Origin: Paenibacillus sp. FSL H7-0331
Lineage (GTDB): Bacteria > Bacillota > Bacilli > Paenibacillales > NBRC-103111
NCBI RefSeq assembly: GCF_001956045.1
Contig: NZ_MRTH01000004.1
Location: forward strand, 62,001 to 126,000
Direction: 5' to 3'
Length of the DNA stretch: 64,000 nt
This document shows positions 18,108 to 27,700 of this stretch, in pieces; position 1 is the first letter of the stretch, and every line of letters begins with the position of its first letter. A program made the translations under genes and the position numbers. The notes below the pieces were generated by a model that saw nothing but the letters and a program-made list of their open reading frames with translations, did no database searches and was not told where the DNA came from.

Positions 18108-19699
18108 CAAAGCTTTTATTAGTGGAAGATGAATTTCTGGTGAGGCTCGGACTCAAGACATTTATTCCCTGGGAGGAGTTCGGGTTTGAATTGATCGGTG
18201 AGGCTGTAGACGGATTGGATGCGCTTACCATTCTTGCTGACAAGCCGTGTGACCTGTTGATTACCGACATTTCCATGCCGAATATGGATGGAATCACGCT
18301 GATGGAACGAGTGAAGGAACGATATCCACACATTAAAATTTTAATTTTATCCAATTATAATGATTTTCAATATGTTCAACGTGCCTTGCAACTGGGTGCT
18401 TCCGACTATATATTGAAGCTGACCATGCAGCCGGAGGAGCTTCAAGCCAAGCTGCAGCAGATCCGGGTGGAAATTGAGGATGAACGTAAAAAGCAGGAGG
18501 AAACGCTGCAGCTGAACCGGACTGCGTTTCAATTTCGTCAAGAAATAACGATTGAAAAGCATTTGCGTGATCTCATGACCATTCGTTACTCTACACGGGA
18601 AGCGGATGAGCTCTCACAGGAATATGAAAAGCTGCTTCCGCCCTTTCCATGGACAGTTTCGATAATGAAAATTGACCGATACGAGTTTGTTGTCGAGGAG
18701 AATCGCTTTAAGAGTGAAAAGCTGCTGCGTTTTTCCGTAATGAATATACTTCGGGAAATTATGCGCAAATATAAGGAAGGTCACATTGTGGAACTGGATG
18801 GAGGGCGTTTTGGGATGATATCCGGTATGGGGGCGGAGCCGATGCTGCTGGAGATGACGGAATGTATCCAGCGTTATCTGAAGCTGCCTGTCTATTTCGG
18901 TACGTACTCCCCTGTTGAACGCGTATACGACCTGCATGAAGCATACCGATTTGCGGAAGAAGCACTTTTGGGGAGATTTTACGAGGACTCGAATCGTGTC
19001 ATTCACTACAGAGAGCATATGTTTGTTGATCAAGCTTTACCCGTTTCTTCGCAGGAAGTATTTCTCGATTTGATGGCCCGGCAGGACCAGCATGCACTCC
19101 AGAATGCCATCAGGAATATGGCGGATGCCTATTTGGAAGACAAGATATCCCGCCCCTATCCTGAGCTGGTCAGGGAACGTTTCCTGCAAATTGTACATCT
19201 CTTCGAGGTGTTCCTGCTACATAAAGGGGGAGACCTTTATTCCATCATGCCTTACGAAGGAAAATATCCTCACCATGTAGTGAGAACCTCGGAGTCTATC
19301 CAGGAGATCAGCATCTGGTTGAGTGGCTGGATTGCAGTTTTCTTCGAGTATGTACGCGCAACCACGGTCCATCAGCCTCGCCCCGAAATTCAAGCCGTGC
19401 AAAGAATGATCGAAGAAAAGTACAGTACTTCTTTTAAAATGTCCGATTTGGCAAAGGAAGTTAATTTTACGGAACCGTATTTAAGCTCCTTGTTCAAGAA
19501 AGAAACCGGCGAAACGATGATTGAATATATGATCCGTATACGAATGAAAAAAGCGAGGGAAATGCTCAAGGATCCCAATGTTAAAATATATGAGATTGCG
19601 GACGCGATCGGCTATTCCGATCCTAACTATTTTGCCAAGCTGTTCAAAAAAATTGAAGGGATCTACCCGCAGGAATATCGCAAGCGTTACATTCATTAA
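18104..19699 (+). CDS. YesN-type response regulator, AraC-family output
   Basis: Partner of the preceding kinase. The receiver domain has Asp55 (LITDISMPNMDG) and Lys105. The residue after this lysine is Leu (YILKLTM) instead of the usual cis-Pro, a variant also found in some YesN relatives. A linker of about 280 residues precedes the C-terminal AraC helix-turn-helix at about 430-530 (KMSDLAKEVNFTEPYLSSLF, ANYF-like SDPNYFAKLFKK). The ATG at 18104 overlaps the kinase stop as ATGA; a TTG at 18080 is less likely. It probably activates the binding-protein gene that begins about 130 bases downstream. Confidence 0.92.
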   Translation: MTKLLLVEDEFLVRLGLKTFIPWEEFGFELIGEAVDGLDALTILADKPCDLLITDISMPNMDGITLMERVKERYPHIKILILSNYNDFQYVQRALQLGASDYILKLTMQPEELQAKLQQIRVEIEDERKKQEETLQLNRTAFQFRQEITIEKHLRDLMTIRYSTREADELSQEYEKLLPPFPWTVSIMKIDRYEFVVEENRFKSEKLLRFSVMNILREIMRKYKEGHIVELDGGRFGMISGMGAEPMLLEMTECIQRYLKLPVYFGTYSPVERVYDLHEAYRFAEEALLGRFYEDSNRVIHYREHMFVDQALPVSSQEVFLDLMARQDQHALQNAIRNMADAYLEDKISRPYPELVRERFLQIVHLFEVFLLHKGGDLYSIMPYEGKYPHHVVRTSESIQEISIWLSGWIAVFFEYVRATTVHQPRPEIQAVQRMIEEKYSTSFKMSDLAKEVNFTEPYLSSLFKKETGETMIEYMIRIRMKKAREMLKDPNVKIYEIADAIGYSDPNYFAKLFKKIEGIYPQEYRKRYIH

Positions 19700-19832
19700 A
19701 GAGGTAATTCAAAAAGTCGATAAAATAAGACTGGTAAGATCTTAAATGATTTCATTACGCAGGAATGATCACTTTGTTATGCTAATGATGTTCCAAACGG
19801 ATGAAAACAAGTAAGAGAGGGGTTTTACCAAT

Positions 19833-21182
19833 ATGAAGAAAACGATTTCTTCCGCACTATCACTCACCATCGCATTCAGTCTGGTTCTTGCCGGCTGTTC
19901 AAAAGGCGACACCACAACAAGCTCATCTCCCGCCGCAGCGACCACGACAAGCACTGCGGCTCCGAAGAAGGCCGTTAAATTGAAGCTTTGGGGCGGCATT
20001 CCTGAAGAGAGCGGGCCCAAGGATGTGGTTACAAAATGGAACAGCACGCATCCTGATATTCAAGTGGAATATACACGTTATGTGAACGACGATAGCGGCA
20101 ATACCAAGCTTGATACGGCTCTTATTAGCAACTCCGATGCCCCGGACATCTTCTTCAGCTATGGCGAGACGAATTACAATCGCCGTGCGAACGCGGGAGT
20201 CACCTTTCCGTTAGATGATCTGATTAGCAAGTACAAGCTGAATGTGGATGATATTATCGGCAAAGATAATGTCGTTCCATTCAAAGGGAAAACGCATTAT
20301 TTACCTGCGATGAAGCTGCTATCTTCCGTTATGATTAATCAAACGGCCTTGGAAAAAGCAGGAGAGAAGATTCCCGCTCAGGGATGGACATGGGACGACT
20401 ATATGGCACTGGCCGAGAAGCTGAATACATCGAACCAGAAGGGCAGCTTTATCAAGGTTCCAGACGATAGTATGGTACGTTTCGCCATTCTTGAGAACAA
20501 GCCGACCGATTCCTACTATACAGCCGACGGATTATCCAGCTTCGACAGTCCTGCCGTCAAGAAGGGTTTGGAGTATCAAAAGGCGCTTCAGGATAAAGGC
20601 TTATCCGTCAAGTGGCCGGAAATCATCGCCAACAAGCTGCTTCCTCCAAACGAGCTCTTGACTGGTAAAGCGGCGATGATCTTCGGAGGTACACATTTGC
20701 TTAGAAATGTAAAGGATGCCAAAAGCTTTCCGCATGACTTCAAAACGATTTTTGCACCAGTGCCACAGTTGGAGAAGGGCGGCAAAGTAAATACGGCGGG
20801 CTTTAATGACTTTATGTCCATCAACAATACGTCTTCCAACAAGGATGAAGCCTTTCAATTTATTTCCTGGTACCTGACGGAAGGGAATTTGCTGATGATT
20901 CCGGGTGGACGTCTGCCTTCCTCCAAGAAGATCGATGTGGATAAAGTGGCTGATCTCATGGTTGAAGATGCAGCAAACCTGATTAATGTGGATTCGCTGA
21001 AGGCTTTGATCAAGGGCGATTACACGTTCCCCGTTCAAACGATTTCCACCGCTTTACCGGAAATGACTAAAATCATTAACGAGGAAACCGAGAAATATGT
21101 AATGGGCGTGCAGCCTCTCGAGAAAGCAATCCAGAATATGAAGACAAGAGCGGATCAAGCGATTAAGGCTGAGAAAAAATAG
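19833..21182 (+). CDS. Sugar ABC transporter substrate-binding lipoprotein
   Basis: Extracellular solute-binding protein of family 1. The signal peptide ends in lipobox LAGC (Cys22), followed by a Ser/Thr/Ala-rich linker to about residue 50. The mature domain starts KLKLWGGIPEESGPKDVVTKWN, typical of CUT1 binding proteins, and continues to 449 residues. The ribosome site AGAGAGGGG precedes the ATG. A strong terminator follows the stop and the two permease genes start about 185 bases later, so this gene can be made in excess of the membrane subunits. It lies directly after the second YesM/YesN pair. The ligand is unknown, probably an oligosaccharide. Confidence 0.94.
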   Translation: MKKTISSALSLTIAFSLVLAGCSKGDTTTSSSPAAATTTSTAAPKKAVKLKLWGGIPEESGPKDVVTKWNSTHPDIQVEYTRYVNDDSGNTKLDTALISNSDAPDIFFSYGETNYNRRANAGVTFPLDDLISKYKLNVDDIIGKDNVVPFKGKTHYLPAMKLLSSVMINQTALEKAGEKIPAQGWTWDDYMALAEKLNTSNQKGSFIKVPDDSMVRFAILENKPTDSYYTADGLSSFDSPAVKKGLEYQKALQDKGLSVKWPEIIANKLLPPNELLTGKAAMIFGGTHLLRNVKDAKSFPHDFKTIFAPVPQLEKGGKVNTAGFNDFMSINNTSSNKDEAFQFISWYLTEGNLLMIPGGRLPSSKKIDVDKVADLMVEDAANLINVDSLKALIKGDYTFPVQTISTALPEMTKIINEETEKYVMGVQPLEKAIQNMKTRADQAIKAEKK

Positions 21183-21200
21183 TTAGCGTTAGATCAAGAG

Positions 21201-21242
21201 AACCTGACACACTTCCCTATAGGAAGTTCTGTCAGGTTTTTA
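21201..21242 (+). terminator. Intrinsic terminator between binding protein and permeases
   Basis: An outer stem AACCTGACA with TGTCAGGTT and an inner stem ACTTCC with GGAAGT enclose a CTATA loop, followed by a T-run. It probably lets most transcripts end after the binding-protein gene, with read-through or a second promoter for the permeases. Confidence 0.85.
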
Positions 21243-21367
21243 AGTGTGTTCTGATTTCCCTACATCTTAAAAACAACCGTGTAACAACCTAAATCACGCC
21301 ATTCCACTCGGGATCATTACTGCTTATGATTCAAGTATGGATTTAATATAGCTGAATGAGGTGCATC

Positions 21368-22267
21368 ATGCGACGAATGTCCAAACATAACATGAAAGAA
21401 CAAGTGGCGGGTTATTTGTTTATTTTGCCGAACTTTCTCGGCGTTTTTTTCTTCGTCATTCTCCCGCTGTTGTTCAGTTTTATACTGATTTTTGCAGATT
21501 GGGACTACTTAAAGGGTTTTGACGGGCTTAGCTTTGCCGGACTTGGCAATCTCCAGAAATTAGTGGATGACGTTTACTTATGGCGTGCATTGATCAACAA
21601 TCTTATTTTAACCGGAGTAACGGTGCCCAGTGCGATGGCGATCGGTTTGGTAGTAGCTGTACTGTTGAATCGGCATGTGTATGCCAAGGGTGTATTGCGA
21701 ACTTTGTTTTTTCTCCCTTATGTCAGCAGTCTGGTTGCCGTGTCTGTAGTGTGGAGCGTGCTCTACAATGCTCAGGAGGGTCCGATCAATGCATTCCTGA
21801 GATCATTAGGGGTTGAGAATGTCCCAGGGTGGCTGGGAAGCAGCTCTTGGGCGCTGCCGGCGATCATCATTATGGTCACTTGGACCTACATCGGATATAC
21901 GATGGTGCTATATATGGCAGGACTACAAGGAATCCCCAAAGATTTATATGAAGCCGCTTCGATTGATGGAGCAACAGGGATAAGGCAATTTTTCAAAATC
22001 ACTGTTCCTATGCTGCAGCCAACTACCTTTTTAATTGCAGTCACGCTGATCATTTCGACCTTTCAGGTCTTTGCCGTTGTGAATGTGATGACGCAGGGCG
22101 GGCCGATCAATTCAACGATGGTGATTGCGTATCATATTTATCTCACCGCCTTCCAAAACTATAAAATGGGTTATGCGGCAGCGATGTCGTGGGTTTTGTT
22201 CGTCCTTATCTTTTCAATTACTTTGATTCAATGGCGCGGCCAGAAGAAGTGGCAGCAGCATTTTTAA
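21368..22267 (+). CDS. Sugar ABC transporter permease (MalF type)
   Basis: Membrane subunit of the second sugar importer, about 299 residues with six hydrophobic segments, the first at about 15-40. The EAA loop is PKDLYEAASIDGATGIRQFF (near residues 198-217). Three in-frame ATGs (21356, 21368, 21377) are possible; 21368 sits five bases after GAGGTG and is chosen with modest certainty. A MalG-like partner begins 18 bases after its stop. No ATPase is encoded nearby. Confidence 0.92.
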   Translation: MRRMSKHNMKEQVAGYLFILPNFLGVFFFVILPLLFSFILIFADWDYLKGFDGLSFAGLGNLQKLVDDVYLWRALINNLILTGVTVPSAMAIGLVVAVLLNRHVYAKGVLRTLFFLPYVSSLVAVSVVWSVLYNAQEGPINAFLRSLGVENVPGWLGSSSWALPAIIIMVTWTYIGYTMVLYMAGLQGIPKDLYEAASIDGATGIRQFFKITVPMLQPTTFLIAVTLIISTFQVFAVVNVMTQGGPINSTMVIAYHIYLTAFQNYKMGYAAAMSWVLFVLIFSITLIQWRGQKKWQQHF

Positions 22268-22285
22268 TGAAGGAGTGTTCAAGAA

Positions 22286-23107
22286 TTGTTATCGTTGCGA
22301 AAAGTAAGCGTTACGCTTGTTATGTTGGTTTTGGGTGTGTTGGTCATGATTCCGTTTATCTGGATGATTTCTTCATCTTTCAAAATTCAAGCCGATTTAT
22401 TCAAATACCCGATCGATTGGATTCCCAAAAAGCCGATTCTTTCGAATTACGAGGAGGTTTGGGGCGGCAAATATAAATTTGCCTTGTTTTATTGGAACTC
22501 AGCCAAAATCACATTCATTACGGTGGTTGGCTCCATCATCACCAGCTCGCTGGCCGGGTTCGCATTTGCCAAGCTGAAATTCAAGGGAAGAGACTTTATC
22601 TTCCTTATGTACTTGGCTACGATGATCATCCCAGCCCAGGTGCTGCTTGTCCCCAGGTTTATCCTGTTCGATAGGATTGGCTTGGTGAACACCCATATGG
22701 CCGTCATTTTACCCGGGATTTTCACCGTGTTCGGCACCTTCCTGATGCGGCAATTTTTCAGTACGATCCCGAACGAGCTGCTTGAAGCAGCCAAAGTGGA
22801 TGGAGCCGGATTCTGGCGGGTTTATTGGCAAATTTGTTTGCCATTAACGAAGCCTGCCATTGTGACACTTCTCATCCTTACCTTTACCTGGCATTGGAAC
22901 GAATATGAGAACCCGTTGATCTTCCTGCGTTCTAGTGATTTGTTTACGCTACCGATTGGTCTTTCGAGCTTCGTGGATGAATACGGTGCTAATTATTCAT
23001 TAATCATGGCTGCATCTGTGTCAGCATTGCTTCCTCTCATCATCATCGTTGCCGTCTTCCAAAGATTCTTTGTTGAAGGCATTGCCAGCAGCGGCCTGAA
23101 AGGGTAA
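22286..23107 (+). CDS. Sugar ABC transporter permease (MalG type)
   Basis: Second membrane subunit, 273 residues. First helix at about 7-30, EAA loop near 165-190 (PNELLEAAKVDGAGFWRVYW), and the family C-terminus GIASSGLKG. The start is a TTG at 22286, nine bases after the ribosome site AAGGAGTG; no ATG near the expected N-terminus fits better. It completes the permease pair and is followed, 78 bases on, by an FAD oxidoreductase that may process the imported compound. Confidence 0.92.
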   Translation: MLSLRKVSVTLVMLVLGVLVMIPFIWMISSSFKIQADLFKYPIDWIPKKPILSNYEEVWGGKYKFALFYWNSAKITFITVVGSIITSSLAGFAFAKLKFKGRDFIFLMYLATMIIPAQVLLVPRFILFDRIGLVNTHMAVILPGIFTVFGTFLMRQFFSTIPNELLEAAKVDGAGFWRVYWQICLPLTKPAIVTLLILTFTWHWNEYENPLIFLRSSDLFTLPIGLSSFVDEYGANYSLIMAASVSALLPLIIIVAVFQRFFVEGIASSGLKG

Positions 23108-23185
23108 CAAAGTCCGGTGAAGGATATTTGGCCGCTCCGTTCCTTATTCACCGGATTTTTAGAACATATACAAGGAGTGATATGC

Positions 23186-24526
23186 ATGAATGATACCATT
23201 AACGATTTTGATATTGTGATTGTCGGGGCAGGCGTAGGCGGTATTTGCGCAGCTTTAGCGGCCTCCAGATTAAACTGCAAGGTGCTGCTTATTGAAAAAA
23301 TGAGTGAAATTGGCGGGACCGGGGTGCATGCAGCCGTTGCCTTAGTGTGCAAATTTCGTGATCATGACGGACGGTGTGTGAACACAGGTATTCACAAGGA
23401 ATTATTTCCACAGGCCTATCAGAACACAGGCTTGACCTTCAATGAGGAAACGGTATCCAGCTATGATGAACAGGAATTGAAAGAAACCTATCATCGATTA
23501 ATTCAAAAAGAGCGCAATCTGACTGTGTGGACCGACTGCGAAGTCGATGGCGTACAGGTGGAGGACGGAAATATTCGTTCGTTGACGATCACAGGAGCTA
23601 AACAAACTCGTGTATATGGCCGCGTGTTCCTTGATGGGACAGCAGACGGAAATTTATCTGTATTGGCAGGAGCCGAGTTTCAAAAGGGTCGGGCAAAAGA
23701 TGGAAAGATGCAGATGGCGACGGTCACCTTCAAGCTTACCGGATTCGATCCCTCACTGTTTAAAGTAAAGGATGTTACTAGCTGGGGCTGCTTTTTTTGG
23801 CTGGAAGAGACGCTCAAACCCTATTATCTTGCGATGAAACAGAGAACGAACAGCACTAATTTGCGTCAAGGCGTTCTGGCCTTCCCTTACCCGGATGGAA
23901 AGGCGTTCCTGTTTAATTCGACTGCTGTGAGCGATGTAGATCCGACAATTCCGGGAGCAGTTGAACGTGCGTTTGAAACAGGGAAAGTTCAAGTAGTTGA
24001 ATTGGTTGAAGCGATTAAGGAGCATCCTGCTTTTCGGAATGCCAAGATCGAGAATATCTTTACAAAGCTTGGAGTTCGTGAAGGCCGCAGAGTTATCGGT
24101 GACTATATGTTAACCGGAGAGGACTGCCTGGGTGTACGCAAGTTTGATGATATGGTGGCTGCTTGTGCTTATGATGTGGATGTACATGATCCTGATGGAA
24201 CTAAAAATCACCAGGAGTATATGACTATGCTGCCAAGTCCGGGGTATTATCATATTCCGTATCGCTGCCTCATCGCTAAAGGACTAAACAATCTGTTGTT
24301 AAGCTCGCGCTGCATAAGTGGCACATTTGAGGCTCACGCTTCTTATCGTGTGATGTCGGGAATTAGTGCCATCGGTGAAGCGGCAGGAACCGCAGCTGCC
24401 TTAACAGTCAAATCGGGCTTCAGCGATGTTCGCGGCATTTCTGCGGAAGAGATACGTTATGTCCTGCAGACCCGAGGGCAGTTCGTAGAAGGTCCTGTAA
24501 AGGAAACACATGTAATGTGTAAGTAA
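23186..24526 (+). CDS. FAD-dependent oxidoreductase
   Basis: Flavoprotein of the FAD_oxidored (PF12831-like) group, 446 residues. The dinucleotide fold DIVIVGAGVGGICAALAASR is at residues 10-29, followed by LLIEKMSEIGGTGVH, which contacts FAD, and a C-terminal FAD motif SSRCISGTFEAHASYRVM...GEAAGTAAAL. These enzymes often accompany plant or mucin glycan utilisation genes, but substrates are mostly unproven. The start at 23186 follows AAGGAGTG; an open stretch upstream to 23117 overlaps the spacer and has no site. It is likely the last gene of the permease operon, followed by a possible terminator. Confidence 0.88.
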   Translation: MNDTINDFDIVIVGAGVGGICAALAASRLNCKVLLIEKMSEIGGTGVHAAVALVCKFRDHDGRCVNTGIHKELFPQAYQNTGLTFNEETVSSYDEQELKETYHRLIQKERNLTVWTDCEVDGVQVEDGNIRSLTITGAKQTRVYGRVFLDGTADGNLSVLAGAEFQKGRAKDGKMQMATVTFKLTGFDPSLFKVKDVTSWGCFFWLEETLKPYYLAMKQRTNSTNLRQGVLAFPYPDGKAFLFNSTAVSDVDPTIPGAVERAFETGKVQVVELVEAIKEHPAFRNAKIENIFTKLGVREGRRVIGDYMLTGEDCLGVRKFDDMVAACAYDVDVHDPDGTKNHQEYMTMLPSPGYYHIPYRCLIAKGLNNLLLSSRCISGTFEAHASYRVMSGISAIGEAAGTAAALTVKSGFSDVRGISAEEIRYVLQTRGQFVEGPVKETHVMCK

Positions 24527-24539
24527 AGACGCATTTAAC

Positions 24540-24596
24540 CGTCAGCAGGGAGGCGCTGCGCAAGCAGACCCTTCCTCAGATCACTGTTGCAGCCGG
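24540..24596 (+). repeat. 57-nt dispersed element, copy A
   Basis: This stretch aligns without gaps over 57 bases, 46 identical, with the minus strand of 37628-37684. Both copies hold a hairpin: GGAGG pairs with CCTTC, then after a two-base internal loop CTGC pairs with GCAG around a GNRA tetraloop (GCAA here, GAAA in the other copy). Flanking CAGCA can pair with TGTTG. Both are also open in one frame (RQxGGAAxADPSSxxCC), so a decayed coding origin is possible. It lies between the FAD oxidoreductase and the large glycosidase gene. Confidence 0.6.
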
Positions 24597-24612
24597 ATCC
24601 TCTGATTTTTTT
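24576..24612 (+). terminator. Possible terminator before the 1434-aa glycosidase gene
   Basis: TCAGA-TC can pair with GA-(TCC)-TCTGA, immediately followed by seven T residues. The stem has a bulge, so this is only a moderate candidate for ending the FAD oxidoreductase transcript. It overlaps the 3' end of repeat copy A. Confidence 0.45.
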
Positions 24613-24681
24613 GGCCCTATTAGGGTAAGAATCCGTCTGCAAAGGTGAACACTTCGTTTACAGTATAGTTGTTACTCAAAA

Positions 24682-24697
24682 AAGTAAGCGCTAACAA
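24682..24697 (+). promoter_or_regulatory. cre-like catabolite-response site
   Basis: AAGTAAGCGCTAACAA matches the Bacillus cre consensus WTGWAARCGYWWWCWW at 15 of 16 positions (only position 2 differs). It lies 43 bases before the ATG of the large glycosidase gene and just downstream of a possible -10 box TATAGT (24664-24669), a position where CcpA would block transcription. This predicts glucose repression of the enzyme. Confidence 0.7.
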
Positions 24698-24739
24698 TCG
24701 GGAGAAATGATATTTTTATCTGAAGGGAGTTTTCATCAA

Positions 24740-27700
24740 ATGAATAAAATGCTGGGTCGTCTAGTTACAGTATTTCTTGTATTGTCTCTACTGTTAGGGA
24801 GCGGGTTCACCCTTATTTCGGAAAGGCAAGTGGCATATGCGGCAGCACTTACCATCGAGCAAAATACGGTGGGAAACATTTTCTACGAAAATGATACGAA
24901 AAGCTTCAAAATCAATACGGACGGTGACTCGATTGATTGGGTTTATTCCGATTATTGGGATCATATCGTACAGTCCGGCAGCCAGGCGGTAAGCGGCGGG
25001 AGCGTCCTGCTCACTGTTAATCCTGGTAAAAAGGGATGGTTCAACCTGGTTGTTACCGCCAAGCAGAACGGGAATATTATTGCCACGAAAGATACATCGT
25101 TCGCTGTGGTTTCGAATTTCGATCTGAGCCAGGTGGTGGATTCGCATTTTTCCGTGCAGACACATGCCGCCCGAACCGACCTTATTGCTCAGGACTCGGC
25201 AGCTCTGATTCCGATCGCAAGAAAGATGGGAGTTAAATATATCAGAGATGCCTTGAGATGGGGAGACATTGAGGATACGACAAAAGGGATATATAACTTT
25301 AAAGCCTACCATGATGATTTCATGTCGCGTGTTGCATCGAATGATCTCAAGCCCTATATGACCCTGGCGTTATACAATGATTTATATGACGGGGGCAATG
25401 CGCCAACGAGTCCGGAGGCAAGGGCGGCATTTGCCGAATATGGCAAGCAATTATTGAGCAGATACCCCGAGGTTGGTCAGGTGGAGATTTGGAACGAGCC
25501 GGATATTCCTTCGTTTGGCAAGGGACTTAGCACGGAGGCAGAGAAAGCGGATTTCTATTACAATTTGTTAAAAACATCCTACGAGCAAATTCATCCTCTC
25601 TATCCCAATGTGAAAATAACGGGGTTTGTATTTGGCGAAATGGGTTCAGATGCATTTTTGGAAGCGCTGTATCAGAAGGGTGCGCTAAATTATTTGGATG
25701 AGTATTCGTTTCATTCGTATACGAGAAATCCTGAGGATTTTGTTAAGGATATCAATAGACACAAAAATATAATGAAAACCTATAACAACAATCAAACCGT
25801 TCCGATCAATCTTTCCGAGACAGGCTTCAGCAACTTTAATTTCGATGAGCATGTTCAAGCCAACTATGTAGCCAGAAGAATTGTCACTGCTTTGGCAAAT
25901 GGCATCCAAAAAATCAATATTTATAATTTGCAAAATAAATCGACGGTTCCGGGTGAATTTGAGGGGACTTTCGGTTTGATTCGGAATCCTGATGATGCCA
26001 AAGGGGCCTATGTTCCTAAGCCTGCCTATGCTGCTTACGCAACCATGACCCGGGAATTAACCGGGGCGGATTTCCAAGCAACGGAGGAGGTTTTCCCTGG
26101 CATATATATTCACAGGTTTCATAAAGGAACGGAGGATATTCGGGTAATGTACGCTCCTATGGGAGCCGACCTCAAGCTTTATACGCACGATAGCCTTGAT
26201 GTCACGGACATCATGGGAAATACGCATGCTTTAACACCGACGAATGGCTATGTGCAAATTCGGCTGGATGAGAACCCTATTTACGTAAAGGGTGGATTGG
26301 AAGCTCCTTATATCGAAGAGATTCCACCGAGCAGTACAGATCCGATCACTTTGTATACCGGATACAGCACGGGTGGATATACAGAGGTCAATGGGCCTCT
26401 GGGAACTGCTACGAATAAATGGGTAACTTCTTCCGTGCTCAAAGGCTATAACGGGGGCATATCGAGAGCGATTACGATTCCGACCGGTGCATCCGCCAAA
26501 TGGACGCCAACTGTTCCCCAGACAGGGCAGTATAGAATCTCGACTTATCTTCCCGGAACACCCGCCGCTCCGGTGAATACGACCAAAACGGCTGCGTATT
26601 CGATCTATATCAACGGAGTGAAACAGGAAACGAAGACTGTCGATCAATTCTCCCTGCAAGGTTCCTGGCAGGTATTGGGTTCGTACCAGCTTCCAAGGGG
26701 AGCCAATAGCTATATCCTGCTGGAAGACGGAAATCCTGCTCACGATCGGCCGCTGCGCGCGGATGTCATCAGGCTGGAGATGATTCCTCCAACAGGGATT
26801 GCTCTGGATACGGGTTCACTGAACCTGCGGGTTGGAGATACTCATGCCTTCACGGCGGTGTTTACTCCTGCCGAGGCGACCGACCGGACGCTGGTTTGGA
26901 CCAGCTCTGACAATCAAGTCGCGACTGTCGATGCCGTGGGACAAGTGAATGCCGCGGGGGCCGGAGAGGCGGTGATTCGTGCCACGAATCCGCTAACCTC
27001 GCTCTACACGGAAGCAAGGATCCAGGTAACGATACCCCCGATTGAGCGGGTTACGATCTATAATAGTTATGGTACCAATGGGGGATACACGGAGGTGAAT
27101 GGTCCGCTTGGAACCGCTACAAATAAGTGGGTGACTTCAACGGTTCTCCAAGGCTATAGCGGCGGCATATCAAGAGCGATCACGAATCCAACAGGCGCTT
27201 CCGCCAAATGGACGCCGACTATCGTCCAGCCCGGACGTTACCGGGCATCGGTTTATTTACCGGGAACACCCGCGGCTCCCGTGTATACCACCAAAGCAGC
27301 CGAGTACTCCATATATATCAATGGTGTGAAGACAGATTCGAAGATCGTTGATTCTTATACACTCCAGGGCTCATGGCAACTGCTGGGCATCTATGATATG
27401 CCGCGCGGCTCTACCAGCTACATCACTGTCGAGGATGCAAATTCAGCCCATGACAGGCCCCTTCGCGCAGATGCAGCCAAGTTCGAGTTCATCCCTGCTA
27501 CAGGTATCAGCCTGGATACCCAGACGCTTAATGTGCTCATAGGAGATACGCATCAGTTTACGGCAGGGATCACGCCGAACGATGCAACGGAACAAGCTCT
27601 ACTTTGGAGCAGTTCCAATAGCGAGGTGGCAGCCATTGACGCCCAAGGACATCTGCGTGCCTTGGCTGTCGGCAGTACGGTGATCCGTGTCTCGAACCCG

